From contig CAZTOW010000014.1 in assembly GCA_964615375.1 (NCBI GenBank), positions 62,001 through 126,000 of the forward strand: a stretch of 64,000 nucleotides of DNA, given 5' to 3'. A model generated the notes under the pieces. That model was not told where the DNA came from. It saw only the letters and a program-made list of their open reading frames with translations, and did not search any database. A program made the position numbers and the translations under genes. The stretch is from CAZKWG01 sp964615375 (GTDB lineage Bacteria > Myxococcota_A > UBA796 > CAZKWG01). Below are positions 47,738-56,039 of the stretch, one piece after another. How positions within the stretch are numbered: position 1 is the first letter of the stretch; the number at the start of each line of letters is the position of its first letter.

Positions 47738-47784
47738 GGTCAAATTCTGACCTCCCACCTCCAGACCCCGGACAAATTCTGTCC
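47738..47784. promoter_or_regulatory. Two near-identical palindromes upstream of imuB-dnaE2
   Basis: GGTCA-AATTC-TGACC (47738-47752) and GGACA-AATTC-TGTCC (47770-47784) are both perfect inverted repeats, share 13 of 15 bases and are 32 bp apart centre to centre, three helical turns. They lie 45 to 91 bases before the imuB ATG. A damage-responsive repressor operator (LexA-like) is the simplest reading. Confidence 0.65.
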
Positions 47785-47828
47785 GCTTCCTTTTGCGCCC
47801 CTCGCCAGCCTCGCGATACCCTGCTGGC

Positions 47829-49349
47829 ATGTTCAGAACCCTCGTCGCACACCTCCCCTGCTATCGTCTCGAGCGTTGTGGCTGGGAGTCCCACCAGCCG
47901 GTGGTCCTGGTCGCCGAGGAGCGGCGCACCCTGCGCGTCGCCGCGCTCACGCCCGCCGCCCGCCGGCTGGGGGTGCGGCCGGGCATGGCGCTCAGCGAGG
48001 CCCGCGCCCTGGCCCCGCAGATCCGCACCGAGCCCCTGGACCCGGAGAGCGAGCGCGCGGATCTGGAGAGCCTGGCCGAGCAGCTGCTCAAGATCTCCCC
48101 CTCGGTCTCCACCCTGCCGCCCGACGCGCTGGTGGCGGAGATCCGCGGGTTGGAGCAGGGCAACGAGCGCGCCGTGCTGGAGAAGGTGCGCATCCGGCTC
48201 GGTCACCTGGGCCACCAGTGCCGGCTGGCCATCGCCGATGACGCCGCCACGGCCCTGGCCTGCGCGACCTGGGGCGCCCACGACCAGATCGTCCCGCCGG
48301 GCGCGGGCGCCAGCGCGCTGGCCCCCCTGCCGCTGGAGGCGCTCGGGCTGCTGACCGAGGAGCTCACCCTGCTCCAGGGCCTGGGCGTGCGCACCGTGGG
48401 CGCCTTCGCCGCGCTCCCCCCCGCGGCGGTCGCCGGTCGGCTCGGCCCCCTGGGCGTGGCCGCGCACGCGCTCGCCCGCGGCAGCCGCGTCAGCGCCCCC
48501 CTGCACACGCGCCCCCCCGAGGACAGCGTGTCTGCGAGCCGGGATCTGCCCGAGCCCATCGACGATCTCGGCGCCCTGCTCTTCGTGCTGAACGGCCTGC
48601 TGGGCGAGTCCGCCGCCACCCTGGCCACGAGCGGCAAGGCCGCCGTGCGCCTGCTGCTGCGCTTCCGCCTGGAGGGCGCGGGCGAGCAGGAGCTGAGCGT
48701 GCGCCTGGGCGAGCCCACCCGCGACAGCCGCCGCATGCTGGCCACCCTTCGCACGCGGCTCGAGCGCTTCCAGCTCGCTGGCCCGGTCACCGGGCTCACC
48801 GTGGAGGTGCCCGAGCCCGTGCCCTTCTCCGGCCGCCAGCGCGGCCTGATGGACTGGCACTCCGTGGGCGAGGCGCTCACCGAGGTCATGGCCCGCCTCC
48901 AGGACCAGCTCGGCGAGGAGGCCGTGCGCGTGCCCCGGCTCCAGTCCCGCCACCGCCCCGAGGCCGAGTGGCGCGCCACCCCCTTCCGCCCGGCCATGGT
49001 CTCCGCGCCCCGGCGCGCGGGCGGCGCGGCCCTGGCCCTGGCCGAGGACCCCGTCGCGGCCTGGGAGGGCTACCCCGAAGAGGTGCTGCCGGAGCGCCCG
49101 CCCATCCTGCTCCCCCTGCCCCTGGCGATCGAGGTGCAGGCGCGGCCGGGCCAGCGCCCTCACAGCATGCAGCTCGACGGGCGCTGGCACGAGATCCTGG
49201 GCCTGGACGGGCCGGAGCTCCTGTCGGGCGAGTGGTGGGATCGCTCCTTCCAGCGCGAGTACTGGCGGGCCTCGCTCGGCGACGGGCGGCGGGCCTGGCT
49301 CTACCGCGAGGACGGGCGCTGGGCCCTGCACGGCTGGTGGGATCGATAG
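47829..49349 (+). CDS. imuB: ImuB-like Y-family polymerase homologue
   Basis: A 506-residue DinB/UmuC-fold protein of the mutasome type. MFRTLVAHLPCYRLER starts the fold; PVVLVAEERRTLRVAALTPAARRLGVRPGMALSEARALAPQ matches the ImuB palm/fingers start. The catalytic acidic residues of true Y-family polymerases are not seen, as in ImuB, which acts as the beta-clamp-binding hub for DnaE2. The C-terminal region (WWDRSFQREYWRASLGDGRRAWLYREDGRWALHGWWDR) is typical. I start at ATG 47829 since the earlier in-frame codons lie in the promoter region. dnaE2 follows 21 bases later. No imuA is present upstream. Confidence 0.87.
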   Translation: MFRTLVAHLPCYRLERCGWESHQPVVLVAEERRTLRVAALTPAARRLGVRPGMALSEARALAPQIRTEPLDPESERADLESLAEQLLKISPSVSTLPPDALVAEIRGLEQGNERAVLEKVRIRLGHLGHQCRLAIADDAATALACATWGAHDQIVPPGAGASALAPLPLEALGLLTEELTLLQGLGVRTVGAFAALPPAAVAGRLGPLGVAAHALARGSRVSAPLHTRPPEDSVSASRDLPEPIDDLGALLFVLNGLLGESAATLATSGKAAVRLLLRFRLEGAGEQELSVRLGEPTRDSRRMLATLRTRLERFQLAGPVTGLTVEVPEPVPFSGRQRGLMDWHSVGEALTEVMARLQDQLGEEAVRVPRLQSRHRPEAEWRATPFRPAMVSAPRRAGGAALALAEDPVAAWEGYPEEVLPERPPILLPLPLAIEVQARPGQRPHSMQLDGRWHEILGLDGPELLSGEWWDRSFQREYWRASLGDGRRAWLYREDGRWALHGWWDR

Positions 49350-49370
49350 ACCGCGCGAGAGACGCCTCTG

Positions 49371-52300
49371 ATGCCTGAGTTCGCCGAGCTGCTCTGCCGC
49401 ACCGCCTTCTCCTTCGGAGAGGGGGCCAGCACGCCCGAGGAGGTGGTCGAGCAGGCGCACGCGCTTGGCCTGCGGGCCGTCGGCATCGCCGACCGGGACG
49501 GCGTCTACGGGCTGCCGCGCGCCCACAAGGAGGCCGCAGGGAAGCTGCCGCTGGTCTGCGGGGCGAGGCTCACCATCGAGGACGGCCCCGGGCTCGCGCT
49601 CCTGGTGCAGGACGGGCGCGGCTGGTCCAACCTCTGCCGCCTGATCACCGCGGCGCGCTCGGGCACGCCGAGGCCGGGCATGGACCCGGAGAACCCCGAC
49701 GAGCCGCAGCCCATCGACCGCACGGACGCGCGGAAAGGCTGGGGACACCTGCCCTTGGACGCGCTGCTGGAGCGCGCCGAGGGCCTGGACGCGGTGCTGG
49801 TCGGCCCCTGGAAAACAAAAAACATATTTGTTTTGAAGGAGGCCTTCGGCCCGCGCCTCTCGCTGGCGGTCTCCCGTCGCCTGGACGCCCACGACGCCCG
49901 GCGCGTGCAGGACGCCCGCGCGCTGGCCCGCCAGACCGGGCTGCCCCTGCTGGCCACCGCCGACCCGCTCATGCACGATCCCAGCCGCAAGCGCCTCCAG
50001 GACGCGCTGACCTGCGTGCGCCTGGGCGTGACGCTGGCCGAGGCGGGGCGCCAGCTCCAGCCCAACACCGCCCGCTGCCTCAGCGGCCCGGAGGCCATGG
50101 CTCGCCTCTTCCGCGGCCTCGAGCCGGCCCTGGAGCGCAGCCTGGAGATCGCCGGGCGCTGCACCTTCCACCTGGGCCAGCTCGCCTACCGATACCCGCG
50201 GGAGATCGTGCCGGAGGGCGTGTCCACGATGGACTGGCTGCGCTACCTCACCTGGGAGGGGCTCGGCCGGCGCTACCCCGAGGGCGTGCCCTCCGAGGTG
50301 CAGGCCCAGGCGGCCAAAGAGCTGGCGCTGGTCGAGAAGCTCGACTTCGCCGCCTACTTCCTCACGGTCTACGACGCGGTGGCCTTCGCCGAGCGCCAGG
50401 GCATCCTCTGCCAGGGCCGCGGCAGCGCGGCCAACAGCGTGATCTGCTACGCGCTGGGCGTGACCTCGGTGGACCCGGCCAACTTCAACCTGCTCTTCGA
50501 GCGCTTCATCTCCGAGGAGCGGGGCGAGCCGCCCGACATCGACATCGACTTCGAGCACGAGCGCCGCGAGGAGGTCATCCAGTACGTCTACCAGAAGTAC
50601 GGCCGGGATCGCGCCGCCATGGTCGGCACGGTCATCTCCTGGCAGCGCCGCTCGGCCATCCGCGAGCTGGGCAAGGTGCTGGGCCTCTCCCTCGACCAGG
50701 TGGACCGGCTCGCCCGCCTGGCCCGCTGGCGGGAGCCCGACCCCACCGAGAGCGTGGAGCGACCCGAGGAGGCGCCGGAGACACAGCGCGGCGTGCTCAA
50801 GAGCGACGTGACCGAGGCGGGCCTGGATCCGGCGGATCCGGCCGTGGCCTGGACCCTGCAGCTCTCGGCGGAGCTGGAGGGCCTGCCGCGTCACATGAGC
50901 ATCCACGTCGGCGGCTTCACCATCTCCGACGGGCCGCTCATCGATCTGGTCCCCATCGAGCCCGCCAGCATGGAGGGCCGCACCATCCTCCAGTGGGACA
51001 AGGACGACATCGACATCGTCCGATTCGTCAAGGTGGACCTGCTCGCGCTCGGGATGCTCACCGCCATCCGCAAGACCTTCGACCTGCTGGGCACGGACAG
51101 CCGCGGCGGGAGCTGGTCGCTCACCAGCGTCCCGCCTGACGACGAGCGCGTCTACGACATGCTCGGCCGCGCCGACACCGTGGGCGTGTTCCAGGTGGAG
51201 AGCCGGGCTCAGATGTCCATGCTGCCGCGCCTCCAGCCCCGCTCCTACTACGACATCGTCGTGGAGATCTCGCTGGTGCGGCCGGGCCCCATCCAGGGCG
51301 GCATGGTCCACCCCTACCTGAAGCGGCGCTCCGGCGAGGAGCCGGTGATCTACGCCCACAAGAAGCTGCGCCCCATCCTGGAGCGCACCATGGGCGTGCC
51401 CATCTTCCAGGAGCAGGTGATGGCGATGGCGGTGGCCGTGGGCGGCTTCACGCCGGGCGAGGCCGACGAGCTGCGCCGGGCCATGGGCGCCTTCCGCAAG
51501 CGCGGCAAGCTGAGCCACCTGACCGACCGGCTCAAGCGCACCATGCAGGAGAACGGGATCGACGAGGAGTACGCCGAGCAGATCGGCAGGCAGATCATGG
51601 GCTTCGGCGAGTACGGCTTCCCCGAGTCGCACGCCGCCAGCTTCGCCCGCCTGGTCTGGGTCTCCTGCTGGCTGCGCGCCCACCACCCGGCCGCCTTCGC
51701 CGCCGCGCTGATCAACAGCCAGCCCATGGGCTTCTACTCGCCGCGCTCCATCGTGGCCGACGCCCAGCGCCACGGGGTGGAGGTGCGACCGGTGGACGTG
51801 ACGGTCTCGGGCTGGGACTGCTCGCTGGAGGGCGTGAGCCCGGGGCGCCCCCCGCTGGGTGGATCGCTCCCCGAAGGTCGGGGTGGGCCCGCGCTGCGCC
51901 TCGGGATGCGGCTGGTGGTGGGCCTGGGCGAGAGCGCGGGGCGGGCCGTCGAGGCCGCCCGGAGGGACCGACCCTTCCGCGACGTGGGAGATCTCAGCGC
52001 GCGCACCGGGCTCTCACGCGAGGTGCTGGCCCGCCTGGCCCGCGCCGACGCGCTGAAGGCGCTGGGGCCCCTGGACGAGGCCAGAGAAGACCGCCAGGAC
52101 TGGGACCGCCGCCAGGCGCAGTGGGCGGTCCGCGGGCTCCTCGACCTGCCCCTGTTCCGCGGGCTCGCCCGCCAGGAGGAGCCCCCTCCCCTCCCCCGCG
52201 CCGACGTCGTCGAGGAGCTGGAGGCCGACTACAAGAGCGTGGGCCTCTCCGTCACGCGCCACCCGGTGGGCCTCCTGCGCGCGAAGCTCGATCGCCGCGG

Positions 52301-52619
52301 CGTCCGCACCGCCGCGCGCCTGGCCGACGCGGTGGACGGGGACATGGTGCGGGTGGCGGGGCTGGTCACGCACCGCCAGCGACCGGGCACGGCCAGCGGC
52401 ATGGTCTTCATGACCATGGAGGACGAGACCGGGATGATCAACCTCGTGGTGCGCCCGGACACCTTCGAGCGCCAGCGGACGCTGATCATCTCGCAGAACC
52501 TGCTGATGGTGCGGGGGCGCCTGCAGCGCCAGGGGGACGCCATGAGCATCCTGGCGCGCCAGTTCTTCCCGCTGGACCTGGGCAAGCCGCTGGAGACCAG
52601 CAGCCGCGACTTCCGCTGA
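49371..52619 (+). CDS. dnaE2: Error-prone DNA polymerase DnaE2 (ImuC)
   Basis: A 1082-residue C-family polymerase that, with ImuB, performs damage-induced translesion synthesis. An N-terminal PHP domain (FAELLCRTAFSFGEGASTPEEVV, GIADRDGVYGLPRAH) is followed by the palm with catalytic Asp in PDIDIDFEHERREEVI (about 388-403), LCQGRGSAANSVICYALGVT, VEISLVRPGPIQGGMVHPYL and FGEYGFPESHAASFA. The C-terminus has an OB domain (VAGLVTHRQRPGTASGMVFMTMEDETGMINLVV). Length fits DnaE2 (about 1050-1080). An AT-rich palindrome of rare codons sits at 49812-49834, and a Gly/Pro-rich insert near residues 823-842 (SPGRPPLGGSLPEG) lies in a loop. Confidence 0.95.
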   Translation: MPEFAELLCRTAFSFGEGASTPEEVVEQAHALGLRAVGIADRDGVYGLPRAHKEAAGKLPLVCGARLTIEDGPGLALLVQDGRGWSNLCRLITAARSGTPRPGMDPENPDEPQPIDRTDARKGWGHLPLDALLERAEGLDAVLVGPWKTKNIFVLKEAFGPRLSLAVSRRLDAHDARRVQDARALARQTGLPLLATADPLMHDPSRKRLQDALTCVRLGVTLAEAGRQLQPNTARCLSGPEAMARLFRGLEPALERSLEIAGRCTFHLGQLAYRYPREIVPEGVSTMDWLRYLTWEGLGRRYPEGVPSEVQAQAAKELALVEKLDFAAYFLTVYDAVAFAERQGILCQGRGSAANSVICYALGVTSVDPANFNLLFERFISEERGEPPDIDIDFEHERREEVIQYVYQKYGRDRAAMVGTVISWQRRSAIRELGKVLGLSLDQVDRLARLARWREPDPTESVERPEEAPETQRGVLKSDVTEAGLDPADPAVAWTLQLSAELEGLPRHMSIHVGGFTISDGPLIDLVPIEPASMEGRTILQWDKDDIDIVRFVKVDLLALGMLTAIRKTFDLLGTDSRGGSWSLTSVPPDDERVYDMLGRADTVGVFQVESRAQMSMLPRLQPRSYYDIVVEISLVRPGPIQGGMVHPYLKRRSGEEPVIYAHKKLRPILERTMGVPIFQEQVMAMAVAVGGFTPGEADELRRAMGAFRKRGKLSHLTDRLKRTMQENGIDEEYAEQIGRQIMGFGEYGFPESHAASFARLVWVSCWLRAHHPAAFAAALINSQPMGFYSPRSIVADAQRHGVEVRPVDVTVSGWDCSLEGVSPGRPPLGGSLPEGRGGPALRLGMRLVVGLGESAGRAVEAARRDRPFRDVGDLSARTGLSREVLARLARADALKALGPLDEAREDRQDWDRRQAQWAVRGLLDLPLFRGLARQEEPPPLPRADVVEELEADYKSVGLSVTRHPVGLLRAKLDRRGVRTAARLADAVDGDMVRVAGLVTHRQRPGTASGMVFMTMEDETGMINLVVRPDTFERQRTLIISQNLLMVRGRLQRQGDAMSILARQFFPLDLGKPLETSSRDFR
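49812..49834. repeat. AT-rich inverted repeat inside dnaE2
   Basis: Arms AAAACAAA and TTTGTTTT flank AAACATA, a perfect 8-bp inverted repeat. Only three of 23 bases are G or C, in a gene where most codons end in G or C. It encodes KTKNIFVL using AAA, ACA, ATA, TTT, GTT and TTG codons. The sequence keeps the reading frame. Confidence 0.7.
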
Positions 52620-52738
52620 CGTGTCGAAACGTATTGTGTACATAGAGTCCACGCAAGCCATCCCTCTCAACATTTCTCGCGCACTCCCTCAAATTCCCCC
52701 TTGCCCGCCCTCTCCCGTCAGCGTACAGAGCGGGCATC

Positions 52739-53680
52739 ATGCCGTCCCTCCCACACGAAGCCGTGGTGGATCTGTTCCGCCACGCGCCAGCGCTGGCCCG
52801 CGATCTGCTCGCGGCACGGATTCCGCTCCCGCTCTGGGGTCGCGTGGAGCTGCGCTCGGAGAGCGTCCAAGAGATGAGCCCGGCGACGCGCAGCGCGGAT
52901 CTGGTCCTGGACCCCGACGCGGGGCCCATGCTGATCCTGGAGGTGCAGCGCGGGATCGACGCGGAGAAGCTCTACACCTGGCCCTTCTACAGCGTGGGCT
53001 CGCGCGCCCGACACCGCCGCCCGGCCCTGGTGGTCGTGCTGGCGCTCAGCCGCCGCGTGGCGCGCTGGGCGCGGCGGCCCATCGATCTGGGGGACGGGAA
53101 CCTCTGGCGGGCCGTGGTGATCGGGCCGGACGAGATCCCGAGGATCGAGGACCCCGAACAGGCTCTGGCCAACCCGCAGCTCGCCGTCCTCAGCGTGCTG
53201 GCCCACGGCCGGGAGCAGGGCGCCGATTCTGTCGCCTTTGCGGCCCTGAACAGCACATTCGGGCTGGACAGGACCCGCGCCGAGCTATACGCTCATGTCG
53301 TGCTGTCGAGCGTGAGCCACGCGCTCCGCGCCCGGCTGGAGGAGCTCATGGTCCAACCGCAGGTGCGCCGGAACAAGGTCGTCGCGGAGTTCTTCGCCAG
53401 CCTGCGCGCGGAGATCGCGCAGGGCCGAGAAGAGGGACGCGAAGAGGGACGCGAAGAGGGACGCGAAGAGGGACGCGAAGAGGGACGCGAGGAGGGACGA
53501 GAGGAGGGCATTCAAGAAGGCCTCCACAAGGCCCTCCGCGCCGTCCTCGCCGCCCGCGGGCACACGCTCACCCCCGAACAGGAGCAGCTGCTGGACCAGA
53601 CCCACGACCCCGCGCAGCTCCAGCGCTGGATCCAACGCGCCGCCGTCGCCAGCGCGCTCGACGACGTGTTCTCCGACTGA
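52739..53680 (+). CDS. Rpn/PD-(D/E)XK-like protein with GREE tandem repeat
   Basis: A 313-residue protein. Residues about 50 to 75 read SADLVLDPDAGPMLILEVQRG, resembling the D ... E-x-Q core of the PD-(D/E)XK fold in Rpn/transposase-like nucleases, though the usual Lys is Gln. Residues about 230-260 are seven tandem GREE units (12-base DNA repeats at 53429-53508), followed by a helical C-terminus (EQEQLLDQTHDPAQLQRWIQ). Rpn-type proteins are linked to recombination and phage defence and often end in such variable repeats. It stands alone behind a 119-base AT-richer intergenic stretch. Nuclease activity is unproven. Confidence 0.65.
   Translation: MPSLPHEAVVDLFRHAPALARDLLAARIPLPLWGRVELRSESVQEMSPATRSADLVLDPDAGPMLILEVQRGIDAEKLYTWPFYSVGSRARHRRPALVVVLALSRRVARWARRPIDLGDGNLWRAVVIGPDEIPRIEDPEQALANPQLAVLSVLAHGREQGADSVAFAALNSTFGLDRTRAELYAHVVLSSVSHALRARLEELMVQPQVRRNKVVAEFFASLRAEIAQGREEGREEGREEGREEGREEGREEGREEGIQEGLHKALRAVLAARGHTLTPEQEQLLDQTHDPAQLQRWIQRAAVASALDDVFSD
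53429..53508. repeat. 12-bp tandem repeat coding for GREE units
   Basis: About seven copies of a 12-base unit (GAAGAGGGACGC, last copies with GAG changes) in the Rpn-like gene. Because the unit is a multiple of three, copy-number change would keep the frame and vary the length of a charged helix. Confidence 0.85.
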
Positions 53681-53738
53681 GCACGCAGCGGCAGCCCCCC
53701 GCGACACGCGCTACAATGGCGCCCGAAGGGGGAGCCCC

Positions 53739-54356
53739 GTGACCCTGCGAAGCCTGGCGCCGCTGCTCTGCGTGGCCTGTGGACCTCGGATCTCCTACAA
53801 GCCCGAGGAGACCGGCGCCCACGAGACCGGCGCCCACGAGACCGGCGAGACCGGGCAGCCCGCCGAGACCGCCGACTCCGCCGAGACCGCCGAGACCGCC
53901 GACTCCACCGTGGACACGGGCACAGGCTGGCCCGCGCTCCTGGTCAACGAGCTCATGGCCAGCAACCAGTCCACCGTCCAGGACCCGACCGGCGCCTGGC
54001 CCGACTGGATCGAGCTCTACAACCCCACCGCCGAGGCCGTGGACCTCGAGGGCTGGACGGTGACCGACGACCTCGACGAGCCTGACGCCCACGCGCTCAC
54101 CGGCCTCAGCATCGCCCCAGGCGAGCACCTGCTCCTCTGGGCCGACGGCGACCCCGAGCTCGGCGCGGACCACCTCTCCTTCGCGCTGGAGAGCTCTGGC
54201 GAGAGCTTCGGCCTCTTCGCCCCCGACCGGACGCCCGCCGACGGGCTCAGCTTCGGGCAGCAGGCCACCGACGTCGCCCTGGCCCGCAGCCCCGACGGCG
54301 GCGAGACCTGGACGCTGACCACCGAGCCCACCCCCGGCGCGAGCAACGGAGGCTGA
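53739..54356 (+). CDS. Lamin-tail-domain lipoprotein
   Basis: A 205-residue exported protein starting at GTG. MTLRSLAPLLCVAC gives a lipobox (CVAC, Cys14). Residues about 22 to 62 are a low-complexity Glu/Thr/Ala linker (ETGAHETGAHETGETG, AETADSAETAETADS). Residues about 65 to 200 are a lamin-tail domain: LVNELMASNQSTVQDPTGAWPDWIELYNP, VDLEGWTVTDD, APGEHLLLWADG and PTPGASNGG. Such domains are surface-exposed Ig-like modules in many Myxococcota-type genomes. The next gene, a CotH-like lipoprotein, starts at the base after its stop, so they are co-transcribed. Confidence 0.82.
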   Translation: MTLRSLAPLLCVACGPRISYKPEETGAHETGAHETGETGQPAETADSAETAETADSTVDTGTGWPALLVNELMASNQSTVQDPTGAWPDWIELYNPTAEAVDLEGWTVTDDLDEPDAHALTGLSIAPGEHLLLWADGDPELGADHLSFALESSGESFGLFAPDRTPADGLSFGQQATDVALARSPDGGETWTLTTEPTPGASNGG

Positions 54357-56024
54357 ATGCTCCTCATCCTCACCCTCGTAGCCTGCGAGCCCGTCAAGAT
54401 CCCCAGCGAATCTGGACTGGAGAGCGCCGCCCCCGAGACGGCCGCCCCCGAGAGCGCCGCCCCCGAGAGCGCCCCGCCCGAGGAGACCGCCGACACGAGC
54501 GCCGAGGAGGTGGGCGGCACCGACTGGCCGGAGAGCGGCGAGGAGTGTGGGCTCGCCTCCGACCTCAGCTCCCCCTACTTCCTGGAGGGCGACACCGTCC
54601 GCTTCACCCTGAGCTGCAGCGGCGATCTCGCCACGGAGGACGCCGAGATCCAGGCGCTGAGCCTGCCCGAGGGCGCCAGCTTCGACGCGAGCTCGCTCGC
54701 CTTCTCCTGGGAGACCGGGCCGGCGAGCGGCGGCCGGATCGACTCGGTCTTCTCCGTGACCCCACGCGACGGCAGCGCCCAGATCCCCAGCGCCGAGACC
54801 GTCACCTTCTGGGTCGCCGACAACCCCGACGATCCTGACAACGTGGCCGTGGACCCGGAGACCTACACCGAGGAGTGGGGCCTGCCGGTGATGCACATCG
54901 AGAACCGCGGCACCATCACCACCGCCTACTCCGACGCCACCGTCACCTGGGCCGGCGCCAGCTACCCCGCCAGCATCAAGATCCGTGGTGCCAGCAGCGC
55001 CTACTACCCGAAGCCGAGCTACACCCTCGAGTTCAACGGAGACGAGCTCCCGGTGGACGACTGGGGGGTGACGCGCAACCACTTCCTGCTGCTGACCACC
55101 TTCGACGACAACAGCTACGTCCGCCAGAAGTTCGTCTACGACCTCTGGGCCGCCATGGCCGAGCACTGGGACGACCAGCGCATGACCCCGCGCACGCTGT
55201 TCACCGTCGTCTACCGCAACGGCGCCTACTGGGGGCTCTACGTCGGGCTCGACCGCATGGACGACGAGTTCCTGGACCACATGGGCTTCGAGCGGGACGC
55301 GAACCTCTACAAGGCGGTCAACCACAACGCCAACTTCTACCTGACCAACACGTATGGCTCGGCCAAGTCGTCGATGCACGACGGCTACACCAAGGAAGAG
55401 GGCGACCCCGAGGACGACTACTCCGACCTGGACGATCTCGTCAGCTTCACGGGCGGGAGCTCCGCCTCGGACCTGCTCGCCGAGTCGGGCGAGTGGTTCG
55501 ACCTCCAGGAGTTCATGGACTGGTTTCTGCTCGTCCACTACACGCTCAGCGAGGACTCCGCCGGCAAGAACTCCTACCTGTACCACCCGCAGGGCGGCGG
55601 CCAGTTCCGCTACGGCCCCTGGGACTTCAACCACGCCTGGGGCCAGGGCTGGTACACCTACCGCGTGGACGCGGAGTACGAGAACTACTTCACCTCCTAC
55701 AACCGGGTCTTCTGGGCCATCCAGAGCGACACGGGCGCCAGCGCCGAGCTCTGGGAGCGCTTCGCCGACCTGCGCGACACCGGCCCGATGAGCCTGGAGT
55801 GGCAGCAAGCCACGCTGGACGAGTACTACGCCCTCATCGAGCCCTCCGCCGAGCGCGACTGGGAGAAGTGGGAGTCCTCCTACCGGACCTACAGCGGCTG
55901 GGCCAGCACGCGCAACGCCTACGGCGACTGGCAGGACTACGAGGGCGAGAAGGAGTACCTCTACGACTGGGTGCGGGACCGCGCCGCCTTCTTCGAGGAG
56001 CTCCACCCGCCCACGGGCGGCTAG
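54357..56024 (+). CDS. CotH-like kinase-family lipoprotein
   Basis: A 555-residue lipoprotein: MLLILTLVAC is the signal with lipobox LVAC (Cys10), then a Glu/Ala/Pro linker to about residue 50 and an Ig-like domain (about 60-150). The CotH domain follows: IKIRGASSAYYPKPSYTLEF, FDDNSYVRQKFVYDLW, NGAYWGLYVGLDRMDDEFL, and the kinase-like metal motif in YGPWDFNHAWGQG. CotH proteins are atypical protein kinases of spore coats and surfaces. The TAG stop lies in an inverted repeat (56019-56035). Activity on an exported substrate, perhaps the adjacent lamin-tail proteins, is only a guess. Confidence 0.83.
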   Translation: MLLILTLVACEPVKIPSESGLESAAPETAAPESAAPESAPPEETADTSAEEVGGTDWPESGEECGLASDLSSPYFLEGDTVRFTLSCSGDLATEDAEIQALSLPEGASFDASSLAFSWETGPASGGRIDSVFSVTPRDGSAQIPSAETVTFWVADNPDDPDNVAVDPETYTEEWGLPVMHIENRGTITTAYSDATVTWAGASYPASIKIRGASSAYYPKPSYTLEFNGDELPVDDWGVTRNHFLLLTTFDDNSYVRQKFVYDLWAAMAEHWDDQRMTPRTLFTVVYRNGAYWGLYVGLDRMDDEFLDHMGFERDANLYKAVNHNANFYLTNTYGSAKSSMHDGYTKEEGDPEDDYSDLDDLVSFTGGSSASDLLAESGEWFDLQEFMDWFLLVHYTLSEDSAGKNSYLYHPQGGGQFRYGPWDFNHAWGQGWYTYRVDAEYENYFTSYNRVFWAIQSDTGASAELWERFADLRDTGPMSLEWQQATLDEYYALIEPSAERDWEKWESSYRTYSGWASTRNAYGDWQDYEGEKEYLYDWVRDRAAFFEELHPPTGG

Positions 56025-56035
56025 ATAATCTAGCC
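56019..56035. repeat. Inverted repeat at the CotH stop, CTAG-N5-CTAG type
   Basis: Arms GGCTAG and CTAGCC are perfect around ATAAT and contain the stop codon. It sits between two convergent genes, so it might end transcription, but there is no T-run and the stem is short. The core is almost identical to that at 2987-2999. Confidence 0.55.
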
Positions 56036-56039
56036 TGAA

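Noticed and set aside
51838..51900. Gly/Pro-rich stretch in dnaE2 as a possible intein or mobile insertion
   Set aside because: It is only about 20 residues, in frame, with normal base composition and no splice motifs; a variable loop is more likely.
56019..56035. Inverted repeat after the CotH gene as a Rho-independent terminator
   Set aside because: The stem is only six pairs with no T-run on either strand, so termination is not supported.
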